Positions 22,518-30,151 of a stretch of 64,000 nt of DNA are shown here, piece after piece. This DNA is from Pelagerythrobacter marinus (GTDB lineage: Bacteria; Pseudomonadota; Alphaproteobacteria; Sphingomonadales; Sphingomonadaceae). The stretch lies in the NCBI RefSeq assembly GCF_009827515.1, contig NZ_WTYO01000005.1, forward strand, positions 1 through 64,000, given 5' to 3'. Position numbers and translations under genes: made by a program. The number at the start of each line of letters is the position of its first letter. Position 1 is the first letter of the stretch. The notes under the pieces are model-generated. The model did not search any database. It was not told where the DNA came from and saw nothing but the letters and a program-made list of their open reading frames with translations.

Positions 22518-22784
22518 TTGATCGACTACTTCGCCCTCGGCCTGATCCACGCGTTGATCGCGATCGCCCTGCTGCGGATCGCCGGGCGCGACGAAACCGA
22601 CCGCGACCCCGCGTTCGAGGACGGCCCGCGCACGCCGACCGCGCAGCGGCGCGCGGCTGCCGGCAAGGCGGGCGACGAAACCGCTCGCGACACGGCCGGC
22701 GATACCGGCGGCGACACGGCCGGCGACACGGGCGGCGCCAGTGCCCGCACGATGGGCGAGCGGGGCGGCAACCGCGATGCTTGA
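22518..22784 (+). CDS. small membrane protein with repetitive tail, coupled to the O-ligase gene
   Basis: An 88-residue protein with an unusual TTG start (IDYFALGLIHALIAIALLRI follows it). Residues 2-22 form one hydrophobic helix. The tail is hydrophilic and repeats Gly-Asp-Thr units (DTAGDTGGDTAGDTGG). No family was recognised. Its stop overlaps the ATG of the next gene (ATGCTTGA, 22777-22784), the best evidence that it is translated. A small inner-membrane partner of the polysaccharide ligase or polymerase is a plausible guess only. The tandem DNA repeat could vary in copy number. Confidence 0.55.
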   Translation: MIDYFALGLIHALIAIALLRIAGRDETDRDPAFEDGPRTPTAQRRAAAGKAGDETARDTAGDTGGDTAGDTGGASARTMGERGGNRDA

Positions 22785-24174
22785 CCTCGCGCTCTTCCTG
22801 TTCGTCATGGCCTTCCTCGCGATCGGGCTGCGCCGCCCGTTCATCTGGGTCCTCGCCTATCTCTACATCGACATCCTCGCCCCGCAGAAGATCGGCTGGT
22901 CGATCACCTCCGCGCTGCCGATCTCCTTCATCGCCTTCTGCGCCGCCTTCGCCGGCTGGCTGCTGACCGACGCCAAGAAGGGCAGCCGCTTCACGCTGCG
23001 CCAGTTCCTGCTGTGCCTGCTGCTCGCCTATTGCTTCTGGACCACGCAGACCGCCGACTTCCCGGCAGAGGCGCTGGAGAAGTGGGACTGGGTGTGGAAG
23101 GCGCTGGTCTTCGCGATCTTCCTGCCGCTGACGCTTTCCACCCGCCTGAGGATCGAGGGGACGGCGCTGATCATGGTGCTGACCGCGGGGGCGATCATCA
23201 TCAGCGCGGGGATGAAGACGGCGCTGGGCGGGGGCGGCTACGCCTCGCTCTATTTCTTCGTCAACGACAACAGCGGGATGTACGAAAGCTCGACCCTCGC
23301 GACCGTCGCCATCGCGATCATCCCGCTGATCCTGTGGTTCACCCGCCACGGCACGATCTTCCCGCCGGACTGGCGGGTGAAGACTTTCGGCTACGCGCTG
23401 GTCTTCGCCTGCCTGCTGGTGCCGATCGGGACCGAGGCGCGCACCGGGCTGCTGTGCATCGCGGTCCTCGCCGTCGTCGCGCTGCGCGACGTGAAGCGCC
23501 GGTTCGCCTTCCTCGCGGCCGGCGCGGCGCTGGGCCTCGCCGCGCTGCCGTTCATTCCGCAAAGCTATTACGAACGCATGGCGACGATCGGCAGCCACGA
23601 CCAGGACCAGTCGGCCTCCACCCGCGTCGCGGTCTGGACCTGGACGCTCGACTACGTCGCCGAGAATCCCTTCGGCGGCGGGTTCGACGCCTATCGCGGC
23701 AACCGCTTCACCTATCGCCTGCCCGTGCTGGTCGAACAGGGCAACACGACCGCCATCGAATACCGCGAGGTCGTGGACGAGGCGCGCGCCTATCACTCCG
23801 CGATCTTCGAGATGCTGGGCGAACAGGGCTGGCCGGGGCTGATCCTGTGGGTCTGGATCCACGCGCTGGGCCTGTGGCAGATGGAATGGGTCCGCCGGCG
23901 CTGGCGCCAGCGCGCGGCCCACGATGCACAGTGGCAGGCGCCCCTGGCCAGCGCGTTGCAGGTCGCGCAGGTCATCTACCTCGTCGGATCGCTGTTCCAG
24001 GGCATTGCCTACCAGCCGTTCGTCCTGATGCTGATCGGCGCGCAGATCGCGCTCTGGGCCTATTGCAAGCGCCTCGATTCGCGGGAACGCGAGGTGCGCC
24101 GCGCCGGCTGGCCGCGCGCGCCGCACCGCCCGGCTGGCGATGCCGTAGCGGCACCGGAGGCCGCGTTGCGCTAA
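22777..24174 (+). CDS. putative O-glycosylation ligase / polysaccharide polymerase, exosortase A system-associated
   Basis: A 465-residue polytopic membrane protein with about ten hydrophobic helices. LYIDILAPQKIGWS, the long periplasmic loop with YYERMATIGSHDQDQSASTR and the terminal AYHSAIFEMLGEQGWPGL match the O-antigen ligase (Wzy/WaaL-like) family associated with exosortase A (TIGR03097-like). It is expected to polymerise or transfer lipid-linked glycans at the periplasmic face. It overlaps the upstream small ORF by eight bases. The remaining exosortase A genes (epsH/xrtA, PEP-CTERM targets) are not in the window. Confidence 0.82.
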   Translation: MLDLALFLFVMAFLAIGLRRPFIWVLAYLYIDILAPQKIGWSITSALPISFIAFCAAFAGWLLTDAKKGSRFTLRQFLLCLLLAYCFWTTQTADFPAEALEKWDWVWKALVFAIFLPLTLSTRLRIEGTALIMVLTAGAIIISAGMKTALGGGGYASLYFFVNDNSGMYESSTLATVAIAIIPLILWFTRHGTIFPPDWRVKTFGYALVFACLLVPIGTEARTGLLCIAVLAVVALRDVKRRFAFLAAGAALGLAALPFIPQSYYERMATIGSHDQDQSASTRVAVWTWTLDYVAENPFGGGFDAYRGNRFTYRLPVLVEQGNTTAIEYREVVDEARAYHSAIFEMLGEQGWPGLILWVWIHALGLWQMEWVRRRWRQRAAHDAQWQAPLASALQVAQVIYLVGSLFQGIAYQPFVLMLIGAQIALWAYCKRLDSREREVRRAGWPRAPHRPAGDAVAAPEAALR

Positions 24175-24236
24175 CCCTCCGCATGCGCCATGAAGCCGCG
24201 GTTTCACGTTGAATCGACGGTTCGAAGGAGAGGCGT

Positions 24237-24686
24237 ATGACTCCGCAGGAAATCGCGGAAAAGGTCGGCGAAAACATCGGCACCAGCGAATGGGTCGAGA
24301 TGAGCCAGGAACGGATCAACCAGTTCGCCGACGCGACCGGGGATCACCAGTTCATCCATGTGGACGAGGAAAAGGCGAAGATGACGCCGTTCGGCGGCAC
24401 GATCGCCCACGGGTTCCTGACCCTGTCGATGATCCCCTATCTCGCGGCCAATTCCGATCTTCCCCGGCCCGAAGGGGTCAAGATGGGCGTCAACTACGGC
24501 GGCAACAAGACGCGGTTCATCAACCCGGTCCGTTCGGGCAAGCGCATCCGCGGCCACTGGAAGCTGGTCGAGATGGTCGAAAAGCGTCCCGGCCAGTGGC
24601 AGCAGACGACCGAGATCACGATCGAGATCGAGGGCGAGGACAAGCCGGCGCTGATCGCCGAGTGGATCACGCAGCTCTTCGTCTGA
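24237..24686 (+). CDS. MaoC-like (R)-specific enoyl-CoA hydratase
   Basis: A 149-residue single hot-dog-fold MaoC dehydratase. The catalytic Asp-His hydratase motif is FADATGDHQFIHVDEEKA (about residues 34-51) and GTIAHGFLTLSM follows. It hydrates trans-2-enoyl-CoA to the (R)-3-hydroxyacyl-CoA, which can feed polyhydroxyalkanoate synthesis. GAAGGAGAGGCGT precedes the ATG. The next gene on the same strand is a thiolase, and phaZ lies 2 kb away, so a link with PHA or fatty-acid metabolism is likely. Confidence 0.85.
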   Translation: MTPQEIAEKVGENIGTSEWVEMSQERINQFADATGDHQFIHVDEEKAKMTPFGGTIAHGFLTLSMIPYLAANSDLPRPEGVKMGVNYGGNKTRFINPVRSGKRIRGHWKLVEMVEKRPGQWQQTTEITIEIEGEDKPALIAEWITQLFV

Positions 24687-24788
24687 AACAACGCCGCCCC
24701 GCGCCAGGGCGGGGCTTGTCGCGGCCGGCCGCATCGGCCGCACCACCAGTGAAAGGCCCGGCCCCGGCCGGGTAACGAGAGGTTTGAA

Positions 24789-25967
24789 ATGCGCAACGCA
24801 GTTATCGTTTCCACCGCCCGAACCGCCATCGGGCGCGCCTACAAGGGCGGCTTCAACGACACCAAGGGGGCCACGCTCGGCTCCTACTCGCTCGCTCCGG
24901 CGATCGAGCGCGCCGGGATCGAACCGGGCGATCTCGACGATGTCGTGTGGGGCGCCGCGCTGCAGCAGGGTGCCCAGGCCGGCAACCTCGCCCGCCAGGT
25001 CGCGCTGCGCGCCGGCTGCCCGATCTCGGTTTCGGGCATGACGCTCGACCGCCAGTGCTCGTCGGGCCTGATGGCGATCGCGACCGCGGCCAAGCAGATC
25101 ATGGTCGACAACATGGATGTCGTCGCCGGCGGCGGGCAGGAATCGATCAGCTTGGTGCAGACGAAGGAAATGCGGGTCATGCCCGATCCGGAGCTGATCA
25201 ACATGCACGGCGCGATCTACATGCCGATGCTCCAGACCGCCGAAACGGTCGCCCAGCGTTACGGGATCACGCGCGAGCAGCAGGACGAATATGCGCTGAA
25301 GAGCCAGCAGCGCACCGCCGCGGCGCAGGAAGCGGGCAAGTTCGACGACGAGATCGTCCCGGTCACGACCACGATGAAGGTCCAGGACAAGGAAACGGGC
25401 GAGATTTCCGACAGGGAAGTGACGATCGCCAAGGACGAAGGCAACCGCCCGGGCACCACGCTGGAAGGGCTGGCCGGCCTGCAGCCGGTCATGGGCCCGG
25501 GCACGACGATCACCGCCGGCAATGCCAGCCAGCTTTCCGACGGCTCGGCCGCGAGCATCCTGATGGAAGAAAGCCTCGCCGAGAAGAAGGGCCTCACCCC
25601 GCTGGGCCGCTATGTCGGCATGGCCGTCGCCGGGACCGAGCCCGACGAGATGGGGATCGGCCCGGTCTTCGCGATTCCCAAGCTGCTCGAACGCACCGGC
25701 GTGAAGCTGGAGGACGTGGGCCTGTGGGAACTGAACGAGGCCTTCGCCGTCCAGGTGCTCTATTGCCGCGACAAGCTGGGCATCCCCGACGAGCTGCTCA
25801 ACGTCAACGGCGGCTCGATCTCGATCGGCCACCCCTATGGCATGACGGGCGCGCGCTGCGTCGGCCATGCCCTGATCGAAGGCAAGCGCCGCGGCGCGAA
25901 GTACGTCGTCGTGACGATGTGCGTCGGCGGCGGCATGGGCGCTGCGGGGATGTTCGAAGTCCTCTGA
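24789..25967 (+). CDS. acetyl-CoA C-acyltransferase (thiolase)
   Basis: A 392-residue thiolase. The nucleophilic cysteine is in [10 protein letters not shown] near residue 90, followed by [33 protein letters not shown] (catalytic His) and [13 protein letters not shown] (second Cys) complete the site. It condenses or cleaves acyl-CoA and acetyl-CoA. It is closer in style to degradative or aromatic-pathway thiolases than to canonical PhaA. It follows the MaoC gene by 102 bases that contain a short GC hairpin, so the two may be separately expressed. Confidence 0.9.
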   Translation: MRNAVIVSTARTAIGRAYKGGFNDTKGATLGSYSLAPAIERAGIEPGDLDDVVWGAALQQGAQAGNLARQVALRAGCPISVSGMTLDRQCSSGLMAIATAAKQIMVDNMDVVAGGGQESISLVQTKEMRVMPDPELINMHGAIYMPMLQTAETVAQRYGITREQQDEYALKSQQRTAAAQEAGKFDDEIVPVTTTMKVQDKETGEISDREVTIAKDEGNRPGTTLEGLAGLQPVMGPGTTITAGNASQLSDGSAASILMEESLAEKKGLTPLGRYVGMAVAGTEPDEMGIGPVFAIPKLLERTGVKLEDVGLWELNEAFAVQVLYCRDKLGIPDELLNVNGGSISIGHPYGMTGARCVGHALIEGKRRGAKYVVVTMCVGGGMGAAGMFEVL

Positions 25968-26085
25968 TCGCCCTATAACCCTTGCCGCACGGGCGGCGCG
26001 CGGGTTCCTTCCCTGACCGGTCCCGGACAGGAAAGCGGCCCGCGCGCCGCCCGTTTGCCATCGGCATCGGGGGGGATAAGCGGCG

Positions 26086-26712
26086 ATGGGCATAATGGAA
26101 ATCATCGGCATCGCGGGCAGCGTCAGCCTGCTGGCGGGCTGGCGGCTCTACCTGTGCCTGCTGGCGACCGGGATCGCGATGCGCGCCGGCGCGCTGCCCC
26201 TGCCCGAACACCTCGCCGCGCTCGACGTTCTGGCGAACCCCTGGGTCATGGCGGTCACCGGGCTCGCCGCGCTGGCCGAGTTCCTGGCCGACAAGGTCAT
26301 GTGGCTCGATTCGCTGTGGGACGCGGTGCACGGCTTCGTCCGCCCGGTGGGCGGTGCGCTGCTGGCGCTGGCGATCGTCGATCCGTCGGACCCGGCGTGG
26401 CAGGTCGTCGCCTTCGTCCTCGGCGGCGGGGCCGCCTTCGCCGCCCATACCGGCAAGGCCGGGGCCCGGGGCGTGGTCAACGCCAGCCCGGAACCGGTAT
26501 CGAACGTCGCGGTCTCGACGGTGGAGGATATCGCGGCGGCCGGCCTGCTGTGGGCGGCGTTCGAATATCCCTATGTCGCCGGGGCGATCGCGCTGGCCCT
26601 GCTCGCGCTCACGATCTGGCTCGTCCTCGCCGCCCGCCGGATGATCCGCCGGCTGCTTGGCCGGGGCGCGCAGGGGCCCGGGCGCGGGGCGGCCGGACCG
26701 CCGCCGCCCTGA
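26086..26712 (+). CDS. DUF4126 family membrane protein
   Basis: A 208-residue protein with several hydrophobic helices (residues 3-28, 50-66, 87-115, 147-180). ASLLAGWRLYLCLLATGIA-like N-terminus, LPEHLAALDVLANPWVMAVTGLAALAEFLADKV and the serine-rich NASPEPVSNVAVSTVED segment match DUF4126, an inner-membrane family of unknown function. The basic and proline-rich tail (RRMIRRLLGRG...PPPP) is cytoplasmic by the positive-inside rule. It ends four bases before the convergent phaZ. Confidence 0.75.
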   Translation: MGIMEIIGIAGSVSLLAGWRLYLCLLATGIAMRAGALPLPEHLAALDVLANPWVMAVTGLAALAEFLADKVMWLDSLWDAVHGFVRPVGGALLALAIVDPSDPAWQVVAFVLGGGAAFAAHTGKAGARGVVNASPEPVSNVAVSTVEDIAAAGLLWAAFEYPYVAGAIALALLALTIWLVLAARRMIRRLLGRGAQGPGRGAAGPPPP

Positions 26713-26715
26713 CCG

Positions 26716-27960
26716 TCAGGCCGCGGCCGCGAGGCCGGACCGGCCGTGCCGGGCGATGAAGGCTTCGACCGCGGGGGCGATTTTCGTGCGCCAGCGGCTG
26801 CCGTTGAAAATGCCGTAGTGGCCGGCCCCCTCGGCGAGGAAATACTGCTTCTTCGCCTCGTCCAGCCCGGTGGCGAGATCCAGCGCGGCGCGCGTCTGCC
26901 CGATGCCCGAGATATCGTCGCGCTCGCCCTCGATCGCCAGGATCGCGGTGTCGCGGATGGCGCCGAGGTCCACCGACTGGCCGCGATGGACGAAAGTCCC
27001 GTTGGCCAGCGAGTGCTTCTGGAACACTTCCTCCACCGTCTGGAGGTAGAACTCGGCCGTCATGTCGCAGACCGAGCGATACTCGTCGTAGAAATCCTTG
27101 GTCGCCTGGGCGCTGTCCTCGTCGCCGATCGTCAGGTGCTTGAACATCTCGTAGTGGCTCAGTATGTGCTGGCCGAGGTTCATCGACATGAAGCCGGCGA
27201 GCTGCAGGAACCCGGGATAGACCCTGCGCCCTGCCCCGCGGTGCTGCATCGGCACGGTGGCGATCACCGTGTGGCGGAACCATTCGATCGGCCGTTCCAT
27301 CGCCAGGTCGTTGACCGTCGTCGGGCTCTCGCGCGTGTCGATCGGCCCGCCCATCATGGTCAGGGTGGCGGGGCGGCAGCGATGGCCCTCGGCGTTCATC
27401 AGCGCGGTGGCCGCCAGCGCGGGTACCGATGGCTGGCACACGGCCATGACGTGCGCGCCCGGCCCGATATGCTCGAGGAACCCGACCAGGTAATCGATAT
27501 AGTCGTCGAGATCGAACAGCCCCTCCGACATCGGGACGGTCTTCGCGTCGGCCCAGTCGGTGACATAGACCTCGCACGATTCGATCATCCGCCGCACCGT
27601 GCCGCGCAGCAGGGTGGCGTAGTGCCCGCTCATCGGCGCGACGACCAGCAGGCGCGGCGCATCTTCGGGCAGGCCGTCGCGCACGAACCGTTTCAGGTCG
27701 CCGAAAGGCCGGTTGACCACGGTGGCTTCCTCCACCGCGAAAGACTTGCCGCCCGCCTCCACGGTCTCGATCCCGAACGCGGGCTTGCCGCGCGGCGCGG
27801 CGGCGTGGGCGAAAACCTCCAGCGCGCTCGCCGTGACCGGGCCGAGGCCCATGTAACCCAGGGGGGAATAGGGGCTGGCGAGCATTTCCGCCCCCATCGA
27901 GGCCCAGGCGCTCGCCCCGCCCAGCCAGGCGCGCTGCAGTTCGTAAGCGTGATAGAGCAA
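26716..27960 (-). CDS. phaZ: intracellular polyhydroxyalkanoate depolymerase
   Basis: A 414-residue alpha/beta hydrolase of the PhaZ/TIGR01849 type. The start LLYHAYELQRAW is typical. VVAPMSGHYATLLRGTVRRM and DWADAKTVP precede the lipase box VMAVCQPSVPAL, where a cysteine replaces the usual serine as in other intracellular PhaZ; the catalytic Asp (EGERDDISG) and His (GAGHYGIF) follow. It mobilises stored PHA granules. I placed the start at TTG 27960, because AGGGGAAACGAA precedes it; a GTG at 28014 inside an inverted repeat is the alternative. Divergent TTGTGCA-type sites lie upstream. Confidence 0.88.
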   Translation of the reverse strand: MLYHAYELQRAWLGGASAWASMGAEMLASPYSPLGYMGLGPVTASALEVFAHAAAPRGKPAFGIETVEAGGKSFAVEEATVVNRPFGDLKRFVRDGLPEDAPRLLVVAPMSGHYATLLRGTVRRMIESCEVYVTDWADAKTVPMSEGLFDLDDYIDYLVGFLEHIGPGAHVMAVCQPSVPALAATALMNAEGHRCRPATLTMMGGPIDTRESPTTVNDLAMERPIEWFRHTVIATVPMQHRGAGRRVYPGFLQLAGFMSMNLGQHILSHYEMFKHLTIGDEDSAQATKDFYDEYRSVCDMTAEFYLQTVEEVFQKHSLANGTFVHRGQSVDLGAIRDTAILAIEGERDDISGIGQTRAALDLATGLDEAKKQYFLAEGAGHYGIFNGSRWRTKIAPAVEAFIARHGRSGLAAAA

Positions 27961-28006
27961 TTCGTTTCCCCTGCTGGGCGTCTCTTGCCGGACGCTTCCC
28001 GCTGCG

Positions 28007-28050
28007 TTGTGCACTGCACAGTGCCGGGAGGCGCGTCATTGTGCAATGCA
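28007..28050. promoter_or_regulatory. two TTGTGCA(C/A)TGCA sites, possible PhaR operators
   Basis: TTGTGCACTGCACA (28007-28020) and TTGTGCAATGCA (28039-28050) start 32 bases apart, about three helical turns, between phaZ and the divergent ABC exporter gene. The first is part of a palindrome, GCACTG-CA-CAGTGC (28011-28024). TGCA-rich sites of this kind are bound by PhaR-type granule-responsive repressors in alphaproteobacteria. Assignment to PhaR is inference; no phaR gene is in the window. Confidence 0.45.
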
Positions 28051-28135
28051 TCATTCGGGCATCATCTGGGCATTCGTGCCGCCGATCGCCAGTGGCGAGT
28101 GGATTTTGCCGGCCGGCAGCGCTAGGCCGCGCGCG

Positions 28136-29977
28136 ATGGAAGCGGACCAGAGCGAAACCCGACCGCGCCCCCGCCGGGGCCTGCTGCGCCGCCGCACGGC
28201 GCAGGACGGGGAGCCGCGCCCGGCCCGCTCGCTCGCGCCGCTGCGGATGATCTTCCGCGAGGCCGCGCGCTACCCCGCGCGGGTGGCGCTGGCGGTCTTC
28301 GCGCTGTTCGTGACCGCTGCCGCGACGCTGGCCATTCCCTGGCGGTTCAAGGCGATCATCGACCGGGCTTTCGGCGGCGACGCCAACCTGGAAGAGATCG
28401 CCCACGCGTTCCAGTACCTGCTGATGATCGTCGTCGTGCTCGCGATCGGCACGGCGATGCGGTTCTATTTCGTCAGCTGGCTGGGCGAACGGGTCGTCGC
28501 CGATATCCGCCTGAAGGTGCAGCGCAACCTCCTGCGCCTCGCCCCCGGTTTCTACGAGGAGAACAGCCCCAAGGAAATCTCCAGCCGGATGACCTCGGAT
28601 ACCGCGCTGATCGAACAGGTCGTCGGCACGACGGTCTCGGTCGCGCTGCGCAACCTGCTGACCGCGATCGGCGGAACGGCGATCCTGTTCTACCTCGCCC
28701 CGACGCTGACGGTCGGGCTGATCGTCGGCATTCCGCTGGTGATCCTGCCGATCGTCTATTTCGGCCGCCGCATCCGCACCGTCTCGCGCTCGAGCCAGGA
28801 CCGGGTGGCCGATGTCGGCGCGATGATCACCGAAGTGCTGTCCGCGATGAAGATCGTCCAGGCGTTCAACCAGGAAGAACGCGAGGGCGGCCGTTTCGCC
28901 GAGGCGGTGGAGCGCACGTTCGCGACCGCCCGCCGCCGGATCGCCCTGCGCGCGGCGATGACCTCGATCGTGATCATGCTCGTCTTCGGCGGGATCACGC
29001 TGGTCATGTGGCGCGGGGCGATTGCCGTGGCGAGCGGAGAGATCAGCGGCGGCACGATCGCCGCCTTCGTCCTCACCGGCGGCCTGGTGGCAGGGGCCTT
29101 CGGCGCGCTGACCGAGGTTTACGGCGACCTGCTGCGCGGGGCCGGCGTCGCCAGCCGGCTGGAGGAACTGCTGGCCGAACGGCCCGACATCGCCCCGCCC
29201 GCCCGGCCGCTCGCCCTGCCCGAGCCGCCGCGCGGCAGCCTGTCGTTCCGCAACGTCAGTTTCCGCTATCCGACCCGGCTCGACGCCCCGGCGCTGAAGG
29301 AATTCACGCTCGAGGTCGAACCGGGCGAAACGGTCGCGATCGTCGGCCCTTCGGGGGCGGGCAAGTCCACCGTGTTCCAGCTGGCCGAGCGGTTCTACGA
29401 CCCGCAGGCCGGGACGATCCGGCTCGACGGGGTGCCGCTGACCAGTGCCGACCCGGCCGACATCCGCCGCCGGATCGCGCTCGTTCCGCAGGACGGCGTG
29501 CTCTTTTCGGCCAATGCCCGCGACAACTTGCGCTACGGCGCCTGGGACGCGAGCGACGATGCCATCTGGGAAGCGGCGCGCGCCGCCAATGCCGAGGCTT
29601 TCCTGCGCGACCTGCCCGAGGGGCTCGACACGTTCCTGGGCGAGAGCGGCACGCGCCTGTCGGGCGGGCAGCAGCAACGCCTCGCGATCGCCCGCGCCCT
29701 GCTGCGCGACGCGCCGATCCTGCTGCTGGACGAGGCGACCAGCGCGCTCGATGCCGAGAGCGAGCAACTGGTCCAGCAGGCGCTCGACCGGCTGATGCGC
29801 GCGCGCACGACGCTGGTCATCGCGCACCGGCTGGCGACCGTGCGCGCGGCGGACCGGATCGTGGTGATGGACGAAGGGCGGATCGTCGAACAGGGCACCC
29901 ATTCGCAGCTGAGCGAGGCGGGCGGGCTCTACGCGCGCCTCGCCGCGCTCCAGTTCGCTTCGGCCGAGGCCGCCTGA
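28136..29977 (+). CDS. MsbA-related ABC exporter (fused permease/ATPase)
   Basis: A 613-residue half-transporter. An Arg-rich N-terminus precedes a six-helix membrane domain (residues 40-320). The ATPase has Walker A GPSGAGKST near 404, the Q-loop LVPQDGVLFSANARDN, signature LSGGQQQRLAIARALL and Walker B ILLLDEATSALD. It resembles the MsbA-related subfamily found in alphaproteobacteria (TIGR02204-like), which may export lipids or drugs. ATG 28136 is the first in-frame ATG after the palindromic region; a longer open frame from 28007 is not family-like. Despite sharing the divergent region with phaZ, no PHA role is implied by its sequence. Confidence 0.88.
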   Translation: MEADQSETRPRPRRGLLRRRTAQDGEPRPARSLAPLRMIFREAARYPARVALAVFALFVTAAATLAIPWRFKAIIDRAFGGDANLEEIAHAFQYLLMIVVVLAIGTAMRFYFVSWLGERVVADIRLKVQRNLLRLAPGFYEENSPKEISSRMTSDTALIEQVVGTTVSVALRNLLTAIGGTAILFYLAPTLTVGLIVGIPLVILPIVYFGRRIRTVSRSSQDRVADVGAMITEVLSAMKIVQAFNQEEREGGRFAEAVERTFATARRRIALRAAMTSIVIMLVFGGITLVMWRGAIAVASGEISGGTIAAFVLTGGLVAGAFGALTEVYGDLLRGAGVASRLEELLAERPDIAPPARPLALPEPPRGSLSFRNVSFRYPTRLDAPALKEFTLEVEPGETVAIVGPSGAGKSTVFQLAERFYDPQAGTIRLDGVPLTSADPADIRRRIALVPQDGVLFSANARDNLRYGAWDASDDAIWEAARAANAEAFLRDLPEGLDTFLGESGTRLSGGQQQRLAIARALLRDAPILLLDEATSALDAESEQLVQQALDRLMRARTTLVIAHRLATVRAADRIVVMDEGRIVEQGTHSQLSEAGGLYARLAALQFASAEAA

Positions 29978-30151
29978 CACCGCGCCGTTCGCCGCGTCCG
30001 CTGCCGCAAGGTTCAGAAAAGGCGCGGCAATCTATCAAGTTGCAATGGAAACCGACGAACGACTGCCGCACGCGGGCGGCAGGCTCTATGGTCCGCGCCA
30101 AAGGATCGCCGATCCTTGGGACTGACCGAATTACTCCGGGAGATATCGACA

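Noticed and set aside
26609-29980. A 1123-codon minus-strand frame spanning phaZ and the ABC exporter region
   Set aside because: It is antisense to the exporter over half its length and joins frames by lack of stops only; both overlapped genes have full family motifs.
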